Under the pieces are notes generated by a model. The model was not told the DNA's origin. It saw only the letters and a program-made list of their open reading frames with translations, and made no database searches. Below, piece by piece: positions 1 through 8,994 of a stretch of 64,000 nucleotides of DNA. The translations under genes and the position numbers were made by a program. The stretch comes from Balnearium lithotrophicum (GTDB lineage Bacteria > Aquificota > Aquificia > Desulfurobacteriales > Desulfurobacteriaceae), in the NCBI RefSeq assembly GCF_900182585.1, contig NZ_FXTM01000004.1:46749-110748 (forward strand). Direction: 5' to 3'. How positions within the stretch are numbered: the stretch's first letter is position 1; each line of letters begins with the position of its first letter.

Positions 1-1483
1 TCTCTATTAGCGTCTGTATTAGACCTAAAGCGTTTCTCCTGAGGGCAAAGGGGTCTGCAGAACCTGTAGGTTTAAGTCCTGCTCCTATAAATCCCGTTAA
101 GTTATCTATCTTTTCAGATAAGGAAAGGGAAATTCCCGTCTTTGTTTCTGCAACTCTATCCTTTGAAAACCTTGGAAGATACTGCTCTTCTATGGATAGA
201 GCTACCTCCTCATCCTCTCCGTCTAAAAGGGCGTAATACTTGCCCATCGTTCCCTGGAGCTCAGGAAACTCGTTGACCATTTCTGTTAATAGGTCTGCCT
301 TTGAAAGGTAAGCAGCCCTCTCTGCCCTTTTCTCAACGTCAAATTTCAGTTCTTCCGAAATAAAAGGAGTTAGCTTTACCAGTCTCTTAGTTTTATCAAG
401 CATGGTTCCCAACTTTTCGTGAAAGACAACACCCTGGAGCTCCGGAACCCTCTCCTCCAACCTCCTCTTCCTGTCCTCTTTAAAGAAGAAGAGGGCATCG
501 CTCAATCTTGCCCTTAAGACCTTCTCGTATCCCAACCTAACTGTTAGGTCGTCCGTTGGCTTTATGTTGGATACGCCTATGAAGTAGTTTTTAAGATTTC
601 CCTCCCAATCGACTACAGAGAAAAACTTCTGGTGGTCCTTCATTACCGTAATGGGAACTTCCTTTGGAAGGTTTAAAAATTCCCCATCAAACTCTCCCAA
701 AATGGGATAGGGGAACTCCGTTAAGTTTGTAACCTCTTCAAGGAGCTCCTCATCCTCTAAGAGCTTCCCACCTACAGATGAGGCCAAATCCTTACAGCCG
801 TCAAGGATAATGGCTTTTCTCTTTTCTAAGTCTGCAACTACGAATCTGTCCTCAAGCTGAGTTAAAAATTCGTTTGGACTTTCAACTTGAAAAGGTTCGG
901 GGGAGAGAAATCTGTGACCGTAGGATACGTTTGAACTCTTTATTCCGTTAATTTCAAATTCAACTGTTCTATCCCCAAAAACGGAAACTATCCACCTAAT
1001 AGGCCTTGCAAACCTTACGTTCTTCTCTCCCCACCTCATGCTTTTTTTAAAGGGAATGGAGAGAATTATTTCAGGAAGTATTTTTTTCAAAACTTCCTCT
1101 GTTTTTTTTCCCTCTACAACTTTCCTAACAGCTACGTACTTTCCCTTCCTTCCCTGAGGATTCTCAACAACTATAAGGTCATTTACTGTTACTCCCCTTG
1201 ATTTTGCAAATCCCTGCGCAGCCCTTGTTGGATTTCCGTTCTCATCAAAGGCTGCCCTGTACGAAGGACCTACTATTAATTCCTCCCTTCTTGGCTGCTC
1301 CTCCGGTACATCGTAGGCAATGGCTATAAGCCTTCTCGGAGTTCCGAAGGTTTCAACCGATGTTGGAGGAATGTGTTCAGCTGACAGTTTCTCCTTTAGT
1401 TTTTCCTCTATGTAATTAAGAGCAGGTTCTATAAAGGAGGCAGGGAGTTCCTCAGTTCCTATTTCAAGTAGTAAGTTTTTCAC
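1..1483 (-). CDS. glyS: glycyl-tRNA synthetase beta subunit, partial (3' end outside window)
   Basis: Beta chain of the alpha2beta2 glycyl-tRNA synthetase, which charges tRNA-Gly in the cytoplasm. The reading frame is open from a GTG at 1483 to the left edge, giving about 494 codons of a protein that is usually near 680 residues, so the C-terminal anticodon-binding part is missing. The N-terminus reads [15 protein letters not shown], the hallmark start of GlyS, and the middle contains [10 protein letters not shown], another family signature. The GTG lies inside the last codons of glyQ, a 20-nt overlap that suggests translational coupling of the two subunits. Confidence 0.95.
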   Translation of the reverse strand, partial: MKNLLLEIGTEELPASFIEPALNYIEEKLKEKLSAEHIPPTSVETFGTPRRLIAIAYDVPEEQPRREELIVGPSYRAAFDENGNPTRAAQGFAKSRGVTVNDLIVVENPQGRKGKYVAVRKVVEGKKTEEVLKKILPEIILSIPFKKSMRWGEKNVRFARPIRWIVSVFGDRTVEFEINGIKSSNVSYGHRFLSPEPFQVESPNEFLTQLEDRFVVADLEKRKAIILDGCKDLASSVGGKLLEDEELLEEVTNLTEFPYPILGEFDGEFLNLPKEVPITVMKDHQKFFSVVDWEGNLKNYFIGVSNIKPTDDLTVRLGYEKVLRARLSDALFFFKEDRKRRLEERVPELQGVVFHEKLGTMLDKTKRLVKLTPFISEELKFDVEKRAERAAYLSKADLLTEMVNEFPELQGTMGKYYALLDGEDEEVALSIEEQYLPRFSKDRVAETKTGISLSLSEKIDNLTGFIGAGLKPTGSADPFALRRNALGLIQTLIE

Positions 1484-2336
1484 CTTCACCTTCTACCTCT
1501 TCAATCTCAAGGTACTTTTTTGCACAGGCTGCAGCCAATCTCCTAACCCTTCCTATAAAGGCTGCCCTCTCTGCAACAGAAATGGCTCCCCTTGCATCAA
1601 GGAGGTTGAAAATGTGGGAGCACTTTAGACAGTAATCGTAGGCAGGAAGTACTAAACCTTCATTGACGAGCCTTTCAGACTCCCTTTCAAACATCTCAAA
1701 GAGTTTAAAGAGCATCTTAGGGTCGGATTTTTCAAAGTTGTAAACCGACCACTGGTACTCGTTTTCCTTGTAAAGGTCTCCGTACTTAACTCCCTTCGTC
1801 CACTCTATGTCGTAGACGCTGTCAACGTTCTGGATGTACATTGCGATTCTTTCAAGTCCGTAGGTTATCTCTACCGAAATAGGGTCTAACGTTACTCCCC
1901 CTGCCTGCTGGAAGTAGGTAAACTGGGTTATCTCCATCCCATCAAGCCAGACCTCCCAGCCTAATCCCCAGGCTCCGAGCGTAGGGGATTCCCAGTCATC
2001 CTCAACGAACCTCACATCGTGTTCCCTGAGGTCAAATCCTAAGGCCTCCAAACTTCCTAAGTAGAGCTCCTGTGAATTTTCAGGGGACGGCTTTAGAATT
2101 ACCTGGAACTGGAAGTAGTGCTGGAGTCTGTTAGGATTTTCCCCGTACCTTCCATCTGCAGGACGCCTGCACGGCTGGACGTAAGCGACTCTCCAGGGTT
2201 TTCTTCCAAGAACCTTTAAAAATGTAAAGGGGTGCATCGTTCCTGCGCCCTGCTCAACATCGTAGGGAGAGGCTATAATACAACCCTGCCTAGACCAGTA
2301 GTTTTGAAGTGTGAATATCAATTCCTGAAACGTCAA
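1464..2336 (-). CDS. glyQ: glycyl-tRNA synthetase alpha subunit
   Basis: Catalytic alpha chain of the bacterial tetrameric glycyl-tRNA synthetase. It is 290 residues, the normal length, with the characteristic stretches WSRQGC near residue 14, [11 protein letters not shown] near 31, [14 protein letters not shown] near 72 and [14 protein letters not shown] near the end. The start is a TTG preceded by GGAGAG, an acceptable ribosome binding site. It is the first gene of a glyQ-glyS operon and is divergent from queC across about 80 nt, so promoters for both directions must lie in that gap or inside the neighbours; I could not assign them with confidence. Confidence 0.97.
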   Translation of the reverse strand: MTFQELIFTLQNYWSRQGCIIASPYDVEQGAGTMHPFTFLKVLGRKPWRVAYVQPCRRPADGRYGENPNRLQHYFQFQVILKPSPENSQELYLGSLEALGFDLREHDVRFVEDDWESPTLGAWGLGWEVWLDGMEITQFTYFQQAGGVTLDPISVEITYGLERIAMYIQNVDSVYDIEWTKGVKYGDLYKENEYQWSVYNFEKSDPKMLFKLFEMFERESERLVNEGLVLPAYDYCLKCSHIFNLLDARGAISVAERAAFIGRVRRLAAACAKKYLEIEEVEGEGEKLTT

Positions 2337-2419
2337 CGTTTCTCTCCACAGTATGATAATTTTCGGCGTAATTTTAATTAGTTATCAATTACCAGTCAAA
2401 CCCGTTTAAGGAGATGAAG

Positions 2420-3127
2420 ATGGACTCTGCTGTTGTGATTTTTTCAGGTGGACTCGACTCAACAACCGCTCTTTACTGGGCAAAGAGAAAGTTCAGAAGA
2501 GTTTACGCCATAACCTTTTACTACGGTCAGAGGCACTCTATAGAGGTTGAAATGGCCAAGAAAACGGCTGAAAGGGCAAAAGTTGATGAACACCTCCTCT
2601 TTGAGGTGGACCTTTCAAAGTTTGGAGGTTCTGCCCTGACGGATAAGAACTTGGAGGTTCCTGAAACTAAATCTGTTGAGGAGATAGAGGAGAGGGGAAT
2701 TCCGATAACCTACGTTCCATTTAGAAATGGGGTTTTTATATCTATAGCTGCGTCTTACGCCGAAAGTAGGGGAACTACTAACATCGTTGGGGGATGGAAC
2801 ATCGTTGACTACAGCGGTTACCCTGACTGTAGGCCCGAGTTCCTCTCTGCAATGGAGGAGGCCTTAAACAGGGGAACGAAGTTAGGAAGTGAGGGGAAAG
2901 ATTGGAAAATCCATGCTCCTTTAATAAAGTTAACAAAAGGTGAGATAATAAAACTTGGGCTTTCACTTGGAGCCGATTACTCCTACTCCATCTCATGCTA
3001 CAGGGGAGAGGAAGTTCCCTGTATGAGGTGTGATAGCTGTATACTGAGGGCCAAGGGTTGGGCAGAAGTTGGAGAGGAGGACCACCTTATAAAGAGGTTG
3101 AAAGAGGAGGGAAAGATACTTGAGTAG
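2420..3127 (+). CDS. queC: 7-cyano-7-deazaguanine synthase
   Basis: Converts 7-carboxy-7-deazaguanine to preQ0 with ATP and ammonia, in the queuosine pathway. The N-terminal SGGLDSTT is the PP-loop of the N-type ATP pyrophosphatases, and four cysteines near residues 193-209 (around CYRGEEVPC and MRCDSC) match the zinc site of QueC. I place the start at the second ATG (2420) because AAGGAG sits about 6 nt before it, whereas the ATG at 2414 directly abuts that site; the difference is two residues. queH, a later enzyme of the same pathway, lies at 39998. The last 8 nt overlap the TTG start of selD. Confidence 0.96.
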   Translation: MDSAVVIFSGGLDSTTALYWAKRKFRRVYAITFYYGQRHSIEVEMAKKTAERAKVDEHLLFEVDLSKFGGSALTDKNLEVPETKSVEEIEERGIPITYVPFRNGVFISIAASYAESRGTTNIVGGWNIVDYSGYPDCRPEFLSAMEEALNRGTKLGSEGKDWKIHAPLIKLTKGEIIKLGLSLGADYSYSISCYRGEEVPCMRCDSCILRAKGWAEVGEEDHLIKRLKEEGKILE

Positions 3128-4157
3128 GAAGTTTAAGTTAACTCAGACCGTCAGGGCATCCGGCTGAGGAGCAAAACTCAGCCCGGTCGGGCTTGAGAGA
3201 GCCCTATCTCAGATAAGTTTTCCCAAGGATGAGAACGTTTTAGTTGGGATGGATACTTCCGAGGATGCAGGAGTTTACAGGCTGAGTGATGAACTGGCCC
3301 TTGTTCAGACTGCAGACTTCATTACTCCGGTTGTTGATGACCCTTACGATTACGGACAGGTTGCCGTGGCCAATGCCCTTTCTGACGTTTATGCAATGGG
3401 AGGAAAGCCTATTACTGCTGTAAACCTCTTAATGTTTGACACGTGTAGAGTCCCCGAGGAGTTCTTAACTGAGATTTTAAGGGGAGGAGCCGATAAGTTA
3501 AGGGAGGCAGGAGTTTCACTTGTGGGAGGACATACCGTTGACGACTTAGAGACGAAGTACGGACTCTCAGTTACGGGAACTATTCACCCAGAAAAAATTG
3601 TAAGGAATTCAACTGCAAAGCCTGGAGACTTTTTAGTCTATACAAAGCCTTTAGGAATTGGCGTCCTAACTACTGCAGTAAAGGCAGACATGGCAACAGA
3701 GGAAGAGGTTGAGAGAGTCACAGAGGTCATGGTTCACCTCAATAAAATTGCCTCAGAGGTAATGGTAGAGGTAGGGATAAGTGCATGTACCGACGTTACA
3801 GGGTTCGGGTTCTTGGGACACCTCTACGAAATGGTTAAATTTAGCGGTGTTGGAGCTGAAGTTTACTCCTCAGAGTTTCTTATTTTAGAGGGAGCTCTTA
3901 ACTACGCAGGTATGGGACTTTTACCTGCTGCTACCTACGATAACGAGGAGTACGTTGGAGATAGCGTAGTTTTTCCAGATGGATTTAACGACGACCTGAA
4001 AATGCTTCTCTTTGACCCTCAAACCTCTGGAGGGCTTTTAATCTCTGTACCTGAGGAAAAATTGTCAGAGCTCCTTGAAAAGTTGAAGGAGAGAGGGGAG
4101 CTCTGGAGCAGGGTGGTAGGTAGAATTACGGGAGGAAACAGAATAGAGGTAAGGTGA
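3120..4157 (+). CDS. selD: selenide, water dikinase containing selenocysteine (in-frame UGA at 3165-3167)
   Basis: Makes selenophosphate from selenide and ATP, the selenium donor for selenocysteine and selenouridine. An ordinary gene call would start at the ATG at 3249 (302 aa) and lose the active site. Reading upstream in the same frame gives a TTG at 3120 with AGGAGG 9 nt before it, then [14 protein letters not shown], a UGA, and [13 protein letters not shown]. SelD families carry G-(C/U)-G-A-K at exactly this point, so the UGA replaces the catalytic cysteine. The full protein is 345 aa, the usual SelD length, and a hairpin follows the UGA directly. The C-terminal half has [11 protein letters not shown] and DPQTSGGLL, both SelD signatures. 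The start overlaps the end of queC. Confidence 0.93.
3168..3197 (+). promoter_or_regulatory. candidate bacterial SECIS hairpin after the selD UGA
   Basis: Nine bases after the UGA the sequence CTCAGCCC (3177-3184) pairs with GGGCTTGAG (3189-3197), leaving one bulged T and a GGTC apical loop. Bacterial SECIS elements sit just after the Sec UGA inside the coding region, and the E. coli fdhF element also has an exposed GGU in the loop and a bulged U, although there the bulge is on the 5' side. The hairpin is directly visible; SelB binding is inferred. Confidence 0.8.
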
Positions 4158-4158
4158 A

Positions 4159-5475
4159 TTGAAGAAGAAGGTTGCTGTTATAAGTCTTGGATGCCCTAAG
4201 AACTTGGTTGATACGGAAACGATGGTTGGCCTGTTAAAGGCCACAGGTGACGTTGTTTTTGTGGATAACCTTCAGGATGCTGACATAATCTTAGTTAACA
4301 CGTGCGGTTTCATTCAGCCTGCAAAGGAGGAGTCGATAGACGAGATTCTTAATGCCATTGAGGAGAAGAAGGAGAATCCTGAAAAGAAGGTGGTCGTTGC
4401 AGGATGTCTCTATCAGAGGTATAAGGAGGAGCTTAAAAAGGAGCTCCCCGAGGTTGATTCCTTTATTGGAACAAACGAGATTTTGAGTAGCGTTGAAAAA
4501 ATTCTAAATAGAAAGGTTTCCTACTCAAAACCCTACCTTTTGAGGGAGATTCTAACTCCCAAACATATAGCCTACTTGAAGATTTCTGAAGGCTGTTCAA
4601 ACGGGTGTACCTACTGTGCAATTCCCCTCATAAGGGGAGGACTGAGGAGCAGACCCATTGATGAGGTTTTTGATGAGGCAAAGAGACTTTCCGATTTGGG
4701 AGTGAGGGAGCTCTACGTAATAGCCCAGGATACAACCGCCTACCTCTACGATAGGGGTGAGAGGAATGGGCTTTTAAAACTCTTAGAAAGACTCGAAAGA
4801 ATAGAGGGAATTGAGTGGATAAGGCTGATGTACACCTATCCCTCCCACATTTCCGATTCCCTCATAGACTTCATTTCAAACTCTGAAAAGGTTGTTAAGT
4901 ACTTGGACGTTCCACTGCAGCACATCAGCGACAAGGTTCTCTCATCAATGGGAAGGAAGTACACAAGAGGGGATGCAGAAAAACTGATAGAAAAACTGAG
5001 AAGGAGAATTCCGGGAATAGCCATAAGAACGACCTTTATAGTTGGCTTTCCCACAGAAGGAGAGAGGGAGTTTGAGGAGCTCCACTCCTTTATAAAGGAC
5101 TACCAGTTTGACTGGGTCGGATTTTTCAAGTACTACAGTGAAGAGGGAACCGTTGCCTACAAATTGGAGGATTTGCCAGGCGAGGTTAAGGAGTCAAGAC
5201 TCTCCCTCTTAGAGGAGACACAGTTCTGGATTTATGAGAAGAAAAATAAGAGACTTGTAGGAAAGGAGTTTGATTTAATTGTTGATAGAGAGAGTGACGA
5301 GATGCCGGGGTTTTGGGAGGCAAGGAGCTACAGGAATGCCTACGAGATAGATGGAATTGTTTACCTGAAAGGTTCGTTCAAACCCGGAGAAATCGTTAGA
5401 GGGAAAGTTACGGAACTTGCAAGCAACGTTGATTTAATTGCAGAACCATCAAACGAAGGAAAAGAGGCGGAGTAG
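4159..5475 (+). CDS. rimO: ribosomal protein S12 methylthiotransferase RimO
   Basis: Radical-SAM enzyme that adds a methylthio group to an aspartate of ribosomal protein S12. The N-terminal UPF0004 domain begins with SLGCPKNLVDTE and has three cysteines near residues 12, 48 and 83 for the auxiliary cluster. The radical-SAM motif CSNGCTYC lies near residue 147, and a TRAM domain fills the end. The length, 438 aa, is normal. It starts with TTG one base after the selD stop, so it is read from the same transcript. RimO is separated from the tRNA-modifying MiaB by the CPKNLVD motif and the pairing with an ordinary S12 target. Confidence 0.95.
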   Translation: MKKKVAVISLGCPKNLVDTETMVGLLKATGDVVFVDNLQDADIILVNTCGFIQPAKEESIDEILNAIEEKKENPEKKVVVAGCLYQRYKEELKKELPEVDSFIGTNEILSSVEKILNRKVSYSKPYLLREILTPKHIAYLKISEGCSNGCTYCAIPLIRGGLRSRPIDEVFDEAKRLSDLGVRELYVIAQDTTAYLYDRGERNGLLKLLERLERIEGIEWIRLMYTYPSHISDSLIDFISNSEKVVKYLDVPLQHISDKVLSSMGRKYTRGDAEKLIEKLRRRIPGIAIRTTFIVGFPTEGEREFEELHSFIKDYQFDWVGFFKYYSEEGTVAYKLEDLPGEVKESRLSLLEETQFWIYEKKNKRLVGKEFDLIVDRESDEMPGFWEARSYRNAYEIDGIVYLKGSFKPGEIVRGKVTELASNVDLIAEPSNEGKEAE

Positions 5476-5479
5476 CAGG

Positions 5480-6688
5480 ATGGAAAAGTTCAAAGTCAAT
5501 AAAACGTATAAAGAGATTAACGAGAAGATAAGGAAGGGTGAGGCTGTAGTTGTTACGGCCGAAGAGATGATAGAGATTGTTGAGGAAATGGGAGTTGTTA
5601 AAGCTGCAGAGGAAGTTGATGTTGTTACTACAGGAACCTTTGGGGCAATGTGCTCCTCCGGTGCTTTTCTGAACGTCGGTCACACAAAGCCGAGAATGAA
5701 GATGGAGGAGATTTATCTAAACGGCGTTCCAGCCTACGGAGGGATTGCTGCCGTTGACCTCTACATTGGGGCTACTGCCCTTCCTGAGAACGACCCGAGA
5801 AACGAAGTGTATCCGGGAAGGTTTGAGTACGGTGGAGCCCACGTTATAGAGGAGTTGATTGCTGGAGAGGATATTGAACTTGAGGCCTACGCCTACGGAA
5901 CGGACTGCTACCCGAGGAGGGAGATTAAGAAGCTCATAAACATAAAAACAATAAACGATGCAATTCTGTGCAGTCCGAGGAATGCATATCAGAACTACAA
6001 CGTTGCAGTTAATAAGTCCTCTCGAACCATCTACACGTACATGGGAACGCTAAAGCCAAACTTTGGAAATGCAACCTATTCAGGAGCAGGGCAGCTCTCT
6101 CCCCTTATGAACGACCCCTTCTTCGAAACAATAGGAATTGGAACGAGAATATTCTTAGGCGGTGGAATTGGTTACGTGGCCTTTCACGGAACCCAACACT
6201 CTCCCTTTGGCGTTAGGAGGAGTAAGAAGGGGCAACCGATGGAGGGAGCTGGAACGTTGATGGTTGTCGGCGATATGAAACAGATGTCAACGGACTTTAT
6301 AAAGGCTGCGTCTATCTTGGGGTACGGAGTTTCAATGTTTGTTGGAATTGGAATTCCAATTCCCATCCTGAACGAGAGGATTGCATACTACACTTCGGTT
6401 AAGGACGATGAGATATTTGCCCCAGTTATAGACTACTCTGTTGACTATCCGTCCGGAAATCCAAAGCCGATAAAGTATGTAAGTTACGGGGAGCTCCGAA
6501 GGGGTTTCATAGAGATAGAAGGAAAGAAGGTTCCAACCTCTCCCGTGTCATCCTACTTCAAGGCAAGGGAGATTGCAGAGATACTGAAGGAGTGGATAAG
6601 GAGCGGAAAGTTTGAAATATCAGAGCCTGCAGAAACCCTTCCGGCTCCAGAGCCAAACGTTGTTATAGAGTACGACAGGGAATACTAA
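5480..6688 (+). CDS. DUF39 homocysteine biosynthesis protein (aspartate-semialdehyde sulfurtransferase type)
   Basis: A 402-aa member of the DUF39 family. In methanogens (MA1821 type) these proteins help insert sulfide into aspartate semialdehyde to make homocysteine. Three cysteines are placed as in the family: GAMCSSGAF near residue 55, GTDCYPRRE near 140 and AILCSPRNAY near 160. It is shorter than versions that carry C-terminal CBS domains, and I see no partner ferredoxin gene next to it. I chose the ATG at 5480, 4 nt after the rimO stop, because GGAG and AGG lie just upstream; an in-frame ATG at 5438 would extend it into rimO. Family membership is fairly sure; the reaction here is inferred. 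Confidence 0.82.
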   Translation: MEKFKVNKTYKEINEKIRKGEAVVVTAEEMIEIVEEMGVVKAAEEVDVVTTGTFGAMCSSGAFLNVGHTKPRMKMEEIYLNGVPAYGGIAAVDLYIGATALPENDPRNEVYPGRFEYGGAHVIEELIAGEDIELEAYAYGTDCYPRREIKKLINIKTINDAILCSPRNAYQNYNVAVNKSSRTIYTYMGTLKPNFGNATYSGAGQLSPLMNDPFFETIGIGTRIFLGGGIGYVAFHGTQHSPFGVRRSKKGQPMEGAGTLMVVGDMKQMSTDFIKAASILGYGVSMFVGIGIPIPILNERIAYYTSVKDDEIFAPVIDYSVDYPSGNPKPIKYVSYGELRRGFIEIEGKKVPTSPVSSYFKAREIAEILKEWIRSGKFEISEPAETLPAPEPNVVIEYDREY

Positions 6689-6781
6689 TATATTAGTATT
6701 AGTTTGACTTCAGCATCATAAAAATAAACGTATGAAATATGTTAGATTATATGATAGAGTAACCTAATCGAGGTGCCTTTT

Positions 6782-7363
6782 ATGGGTGGTATTTGGGAAT
6801 TGAATAAGTTAATACTATTTTTGATATTTTTTATCCCAGGGTTTATATCTAGTAAAGTTTATAGTTTGCTAGTTGCTAGTAAAGAGAGAAGTAATTACCT
6901 TTTAGATGCTATTGGTTATAGTTCTCTGAACTTTGCAGCTTTTTCCTGGCTGATTATTTTGATGCATTCAACTAAATTTTTTATTTATCATAAAATCTTA
7001 TATTTCATTTTCTTATTTCTAATAATGTTTATTGCTCCTATTTTATGGCCGATTATCTATTTTAAAATATCAACAAGTACCTTCCTTTCTAAGTATATTT
7101 TACATCCCATTCAAAGTCCATGGGATTACGTATTCCGTAGGGGAAACTCTTATTGGGTAATCATTCATCTCAAAGATGGAAGGAAAATAGGAGGAAAATT
7201 TAGCACTAATTCGTTTGCATCTTCTTATCCTTCAAAAGAGCAAATATATTTAGAAGAAGTATGGAAATTAGATGAGAACGGTAGATTTAAAGAACCAGTG
7301 GAGAGTTCTCAAGGAATAATAATATTGGGTGATGAGATTTTAGCAGTAGAACTTTTTAAATAG
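6782..7363 (+). CDS. DUF6338 family membrane protein
   Basis: A 193-aa protein with three or four hydrophobic segments (about residues 8-28, 45-62, 72-95) followed by a soluble C-terminal domain. That domain begins SPWDYVFRRGNSYWVIIHLKDGR and ends in a beta-rich stretch, the arrangement I associate with DUF6338, a family of unknown function. The start is the ATG at 6782, with GAGGTG 6 nt upstream; a GTG at 6773 is the alternative. The gene is markedly richer in A/T than its neighbours and stands alone between two housekeeping operons, which suggests acquired DNA. Its stop codon overlaps the ribosome binding site of the small peptide gene that follows. Confidence 0.75.
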   Translation: MGGIWELNKLILFLIFFIPGFISSKVYSLLVASKERSNYLLDAIGYSSLNFAAFSWLIILMHSTKFFIYHKILYFIFLFLIMFIAPILWPIIYFKISTSTFLSKYILHPIQSPWDYVFRRGNSYWVIIHLKDGRKIGGKFSTNSFASSYPSKEQIYLEEVWKLDENGRFKEPVESSQGIIILGDEILAVELFK

Positions 7364-7376
7364 GAGGGAAAGAAAA

Positions 7377-7541
7377 TTGAAGGAAAGAAATAAAAGTGAG
7401 GTAACCTCGTCCGAGCAAAGTAAACAAGGATATATTAAAAAAGGATATCAGCCCACCCAAGGAAACTTAGGGAATCCTCCTCAAGGAGGATCTGGAGTTC
7501 CTCCGAAGAGTAATCTGCAGTCTGATAAAAAGGGAAAATAA
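7377..7541 (+). CDS. 54-aa hydrophilic peptide with a GYQP motif, coupled to the DUF6338 gene
   Basis: Short reading frame starting with TTG at 7377 and ending with TAA at 7541. A strong GGAGGG (7363-7368) lies 8 nt before the TTG and overlaps the stop of the DUF6338 gene, which argues for coupled translation. The peptide is Lys/Ser/Gln-rich at both ends and carries KKGYQPTQGN followed by a Pro/Gly stretch (NPPQGGSGVPP). I recall similar short GYQP-motif proteins beside DUF6338 genes, but cannot verify it here. No signal peptide or membrane segment is visible, so it is probably cytoplasmic and disordered. Function unknown. Confidence 0.65.
   Translation: MKERNKSEVTSSEQSKQGYIKKGYQPTQGNLGNPPQGGSGVPPKSNLQSDKKGK
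7474..7491 (+). repeat. inverted repeat inside the GYQP peptide gene
   Basis: ATCCTCC at 7474-7480 pairs with GGAGGAT at 7485-7491 across a 4-nt loop. It lies inside the coding sequence of the small peptide and its 3' arm contains a Shine-Dalgarno-like GGAGG. It has no T tract and is not a terminator. Confidence 0.5.
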
Positions 7542-7755
7542 ACTATTAAAGCAGTGAAATTTAGTTTAGTAGTGAAATTATAGGCTAATAGTCAATAGAT
7601 TACCGAGATTTCAGAATGTAACTTGAATGTTCTTAATAATTGGAATAGAAAGGACTGTGAATTATAGAGATTCAGTATTTATATAAAGTTATTCTCGAGT
7701 TTTATGAGTGATTTAATTAAGGAGCATACTTTATTACTATATTTTAGGAGGTTGT

Positions 7756-8994
7756 GTGAAGAGACCTGAGATTTTATCCCCTGCTGGGAATTTGGAAAAA
7801 CTAAAGTTTGCAGTTGACTTTGGTGCAGATGCCGTCTATTTGGGAGGAAAACTTTTCAACTTGAGGGCTAAGGCGGGTAACTTTACGTTAGAGGAAATGG
7901 CACAGGGGATTGAATATGCTCATAAGAGGGGTGTAAAGGTTTACATTACCCTCAATGCCTTTGCAAGGAATGATGACTTCAAATCAATAGAAAAGTTTGT
8001 TGATGAGGTTAAGGAATTAAAACCTAATGCCTTCATCGTTTCAGACTTGGGCGTTTTATCAACCGTCAAGGAGAGAGCTCCGGAAATTGATGTCCACATT
8101 AGCACTCAGGCCAATACAACAAACTACAGAGCCGTAAAGGTATACAGGGATTTAGGTGCAAGTAGGATTGTTCTGGCAAGGGAACTCTCAATTCCGGAGA
8201 TAAGGAGAATAAAGGAAGAAGTCCCGGAAATGGAGTTAGAGGTCTTTGTTCACGGTGCAATGTGTATGGCCTATTCGGGAAGGTGTCTTCTATCTAACTA
8301 CCTCTCATACAGGGAGAGCAACAAGGGAGCCTGTTCACAGAGCTGTAGGTGGAAGTACTACTTGGTTGAGGAGACAAGGCTTGGGGAGTTTATTCCCATT
8401 GAGGAGGATGAAAACGGAACTTACATATTTAACTCGAAGGACCTATGTGCTTTACCAGTTTTGGATGAATTGGTTTCTGCCGGTGTCGATTCCTTAAAAA
8501 TTGAGGGAAGGGTAAAGTCTGCATACTACGTTGCAGTTGTTACAAGTGTCTATAAGAGAGCTCTAAACCTTCTGTTAAGTGACAAAGAACTCTTTAAAAA
8601 GGAACTTCCAACTCTTTACTCTGAGCTTGAAAAGGTGAGCCATAGACCCTACACCCTTGGATTTTTAAAGGGAGGAGATGAAATTCTCCAGCACTACGAG
8701 ACCAGCTCCTACATAAGGGACTACAAATTTTTAGGAATACACAGAGGGAACCTCTGGGATGTAAGGAACAGATTGGAAGTCGGTGATGAGGTTGAAGTTT
8801 TTACTCCTTCTGCCAACGTTTTGAAACTTAAGATTTTAGGAATTTACGTTGAGAAGAAAGGGAAATTTGTTCCATCAGGAGCTGCAAATCCCAACCAGAG
8901 AGCTCTGATAGAGTTTGACAGAGAGGTTGAAATTCCAGAGAACTCCCTTTTAAGAAGGAGGGAAGTTAAGACTCCCTCTCTATCCTCAGTATAG
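7756..8994 (+). CDS. trhP: U32-family tRNA hydroxylation protein TrhP-like
   Basis: A 412-aa member of the peptidase U32 family. Members such as TrhP (YegQ) are not peptidases but take part in prephenate-dependent hydroxylation of wobble uridine in tRNA. The U32 signature is intact near residues 162-177: EVFVHGAMCMAYSGRC. Two further cysteines follow in GACSQSCRWKY, giving the four cysteines expected for an iron-sulfur cluster. The start is a GTG at 7756 with AGGAGG upstream. Its 3' end overlaps the convergent MFS gene by 29 nt. Assignment to TrhP rather than another U32 branch is by overall similarity. Confidence 0.85.
   Translation: MKRPEILSPAGNLEKLKFAVDFGADAVYLGGKLFNLRAKAGNFTLEEMAQGIEYAHKRGVKVYITLNAFARNDDFKSIEKFVDEVKELKPNAFIVSDLGVLSTVKERAPEIDVHISTQANTTNYRAVKVYRDLGASRIVLARELSIPEIRRIKEEVPEMELEVFVHGAMCMAYSGRCLLSNYLSYRESNKGACSQSCRWKYYLVEETRLGEFIPIEEDENGTYIFNSKDLCALPVLDELVSAGVDSLKIEGRVKSAYYVAVVTSVYKRALNLLLSDKELFKKELPTLYSELEKVSHRPYTLGFLKGGDEILQHYETSSYIRDYKFLGIHRGNLWDVRNRLEVGDEVEVFTPSANVLKLKILGIYVEKKGKFVPSGAANPNQRALIEFDREVEIPENSLLRRREVKTPSLSSV

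Noticed and set aside
3128..3248. Reading the selD upstream region as a frameshift or as a gap between genes
   Set aside because: The frame is open apart from one TGA, which is at the catalytic position and followed by a hairpin; selenocysteine explains all of it.
6689..6781. Promoter with TTGACT near 6703
   Set aside because: No -10 element at a proper distance.
7542..7755. Small gene or RNA in the gap before trhP
   Set aside because: AT-rich sequence without a good frame, hairpin or tRNA-like fold; I see nothing there.
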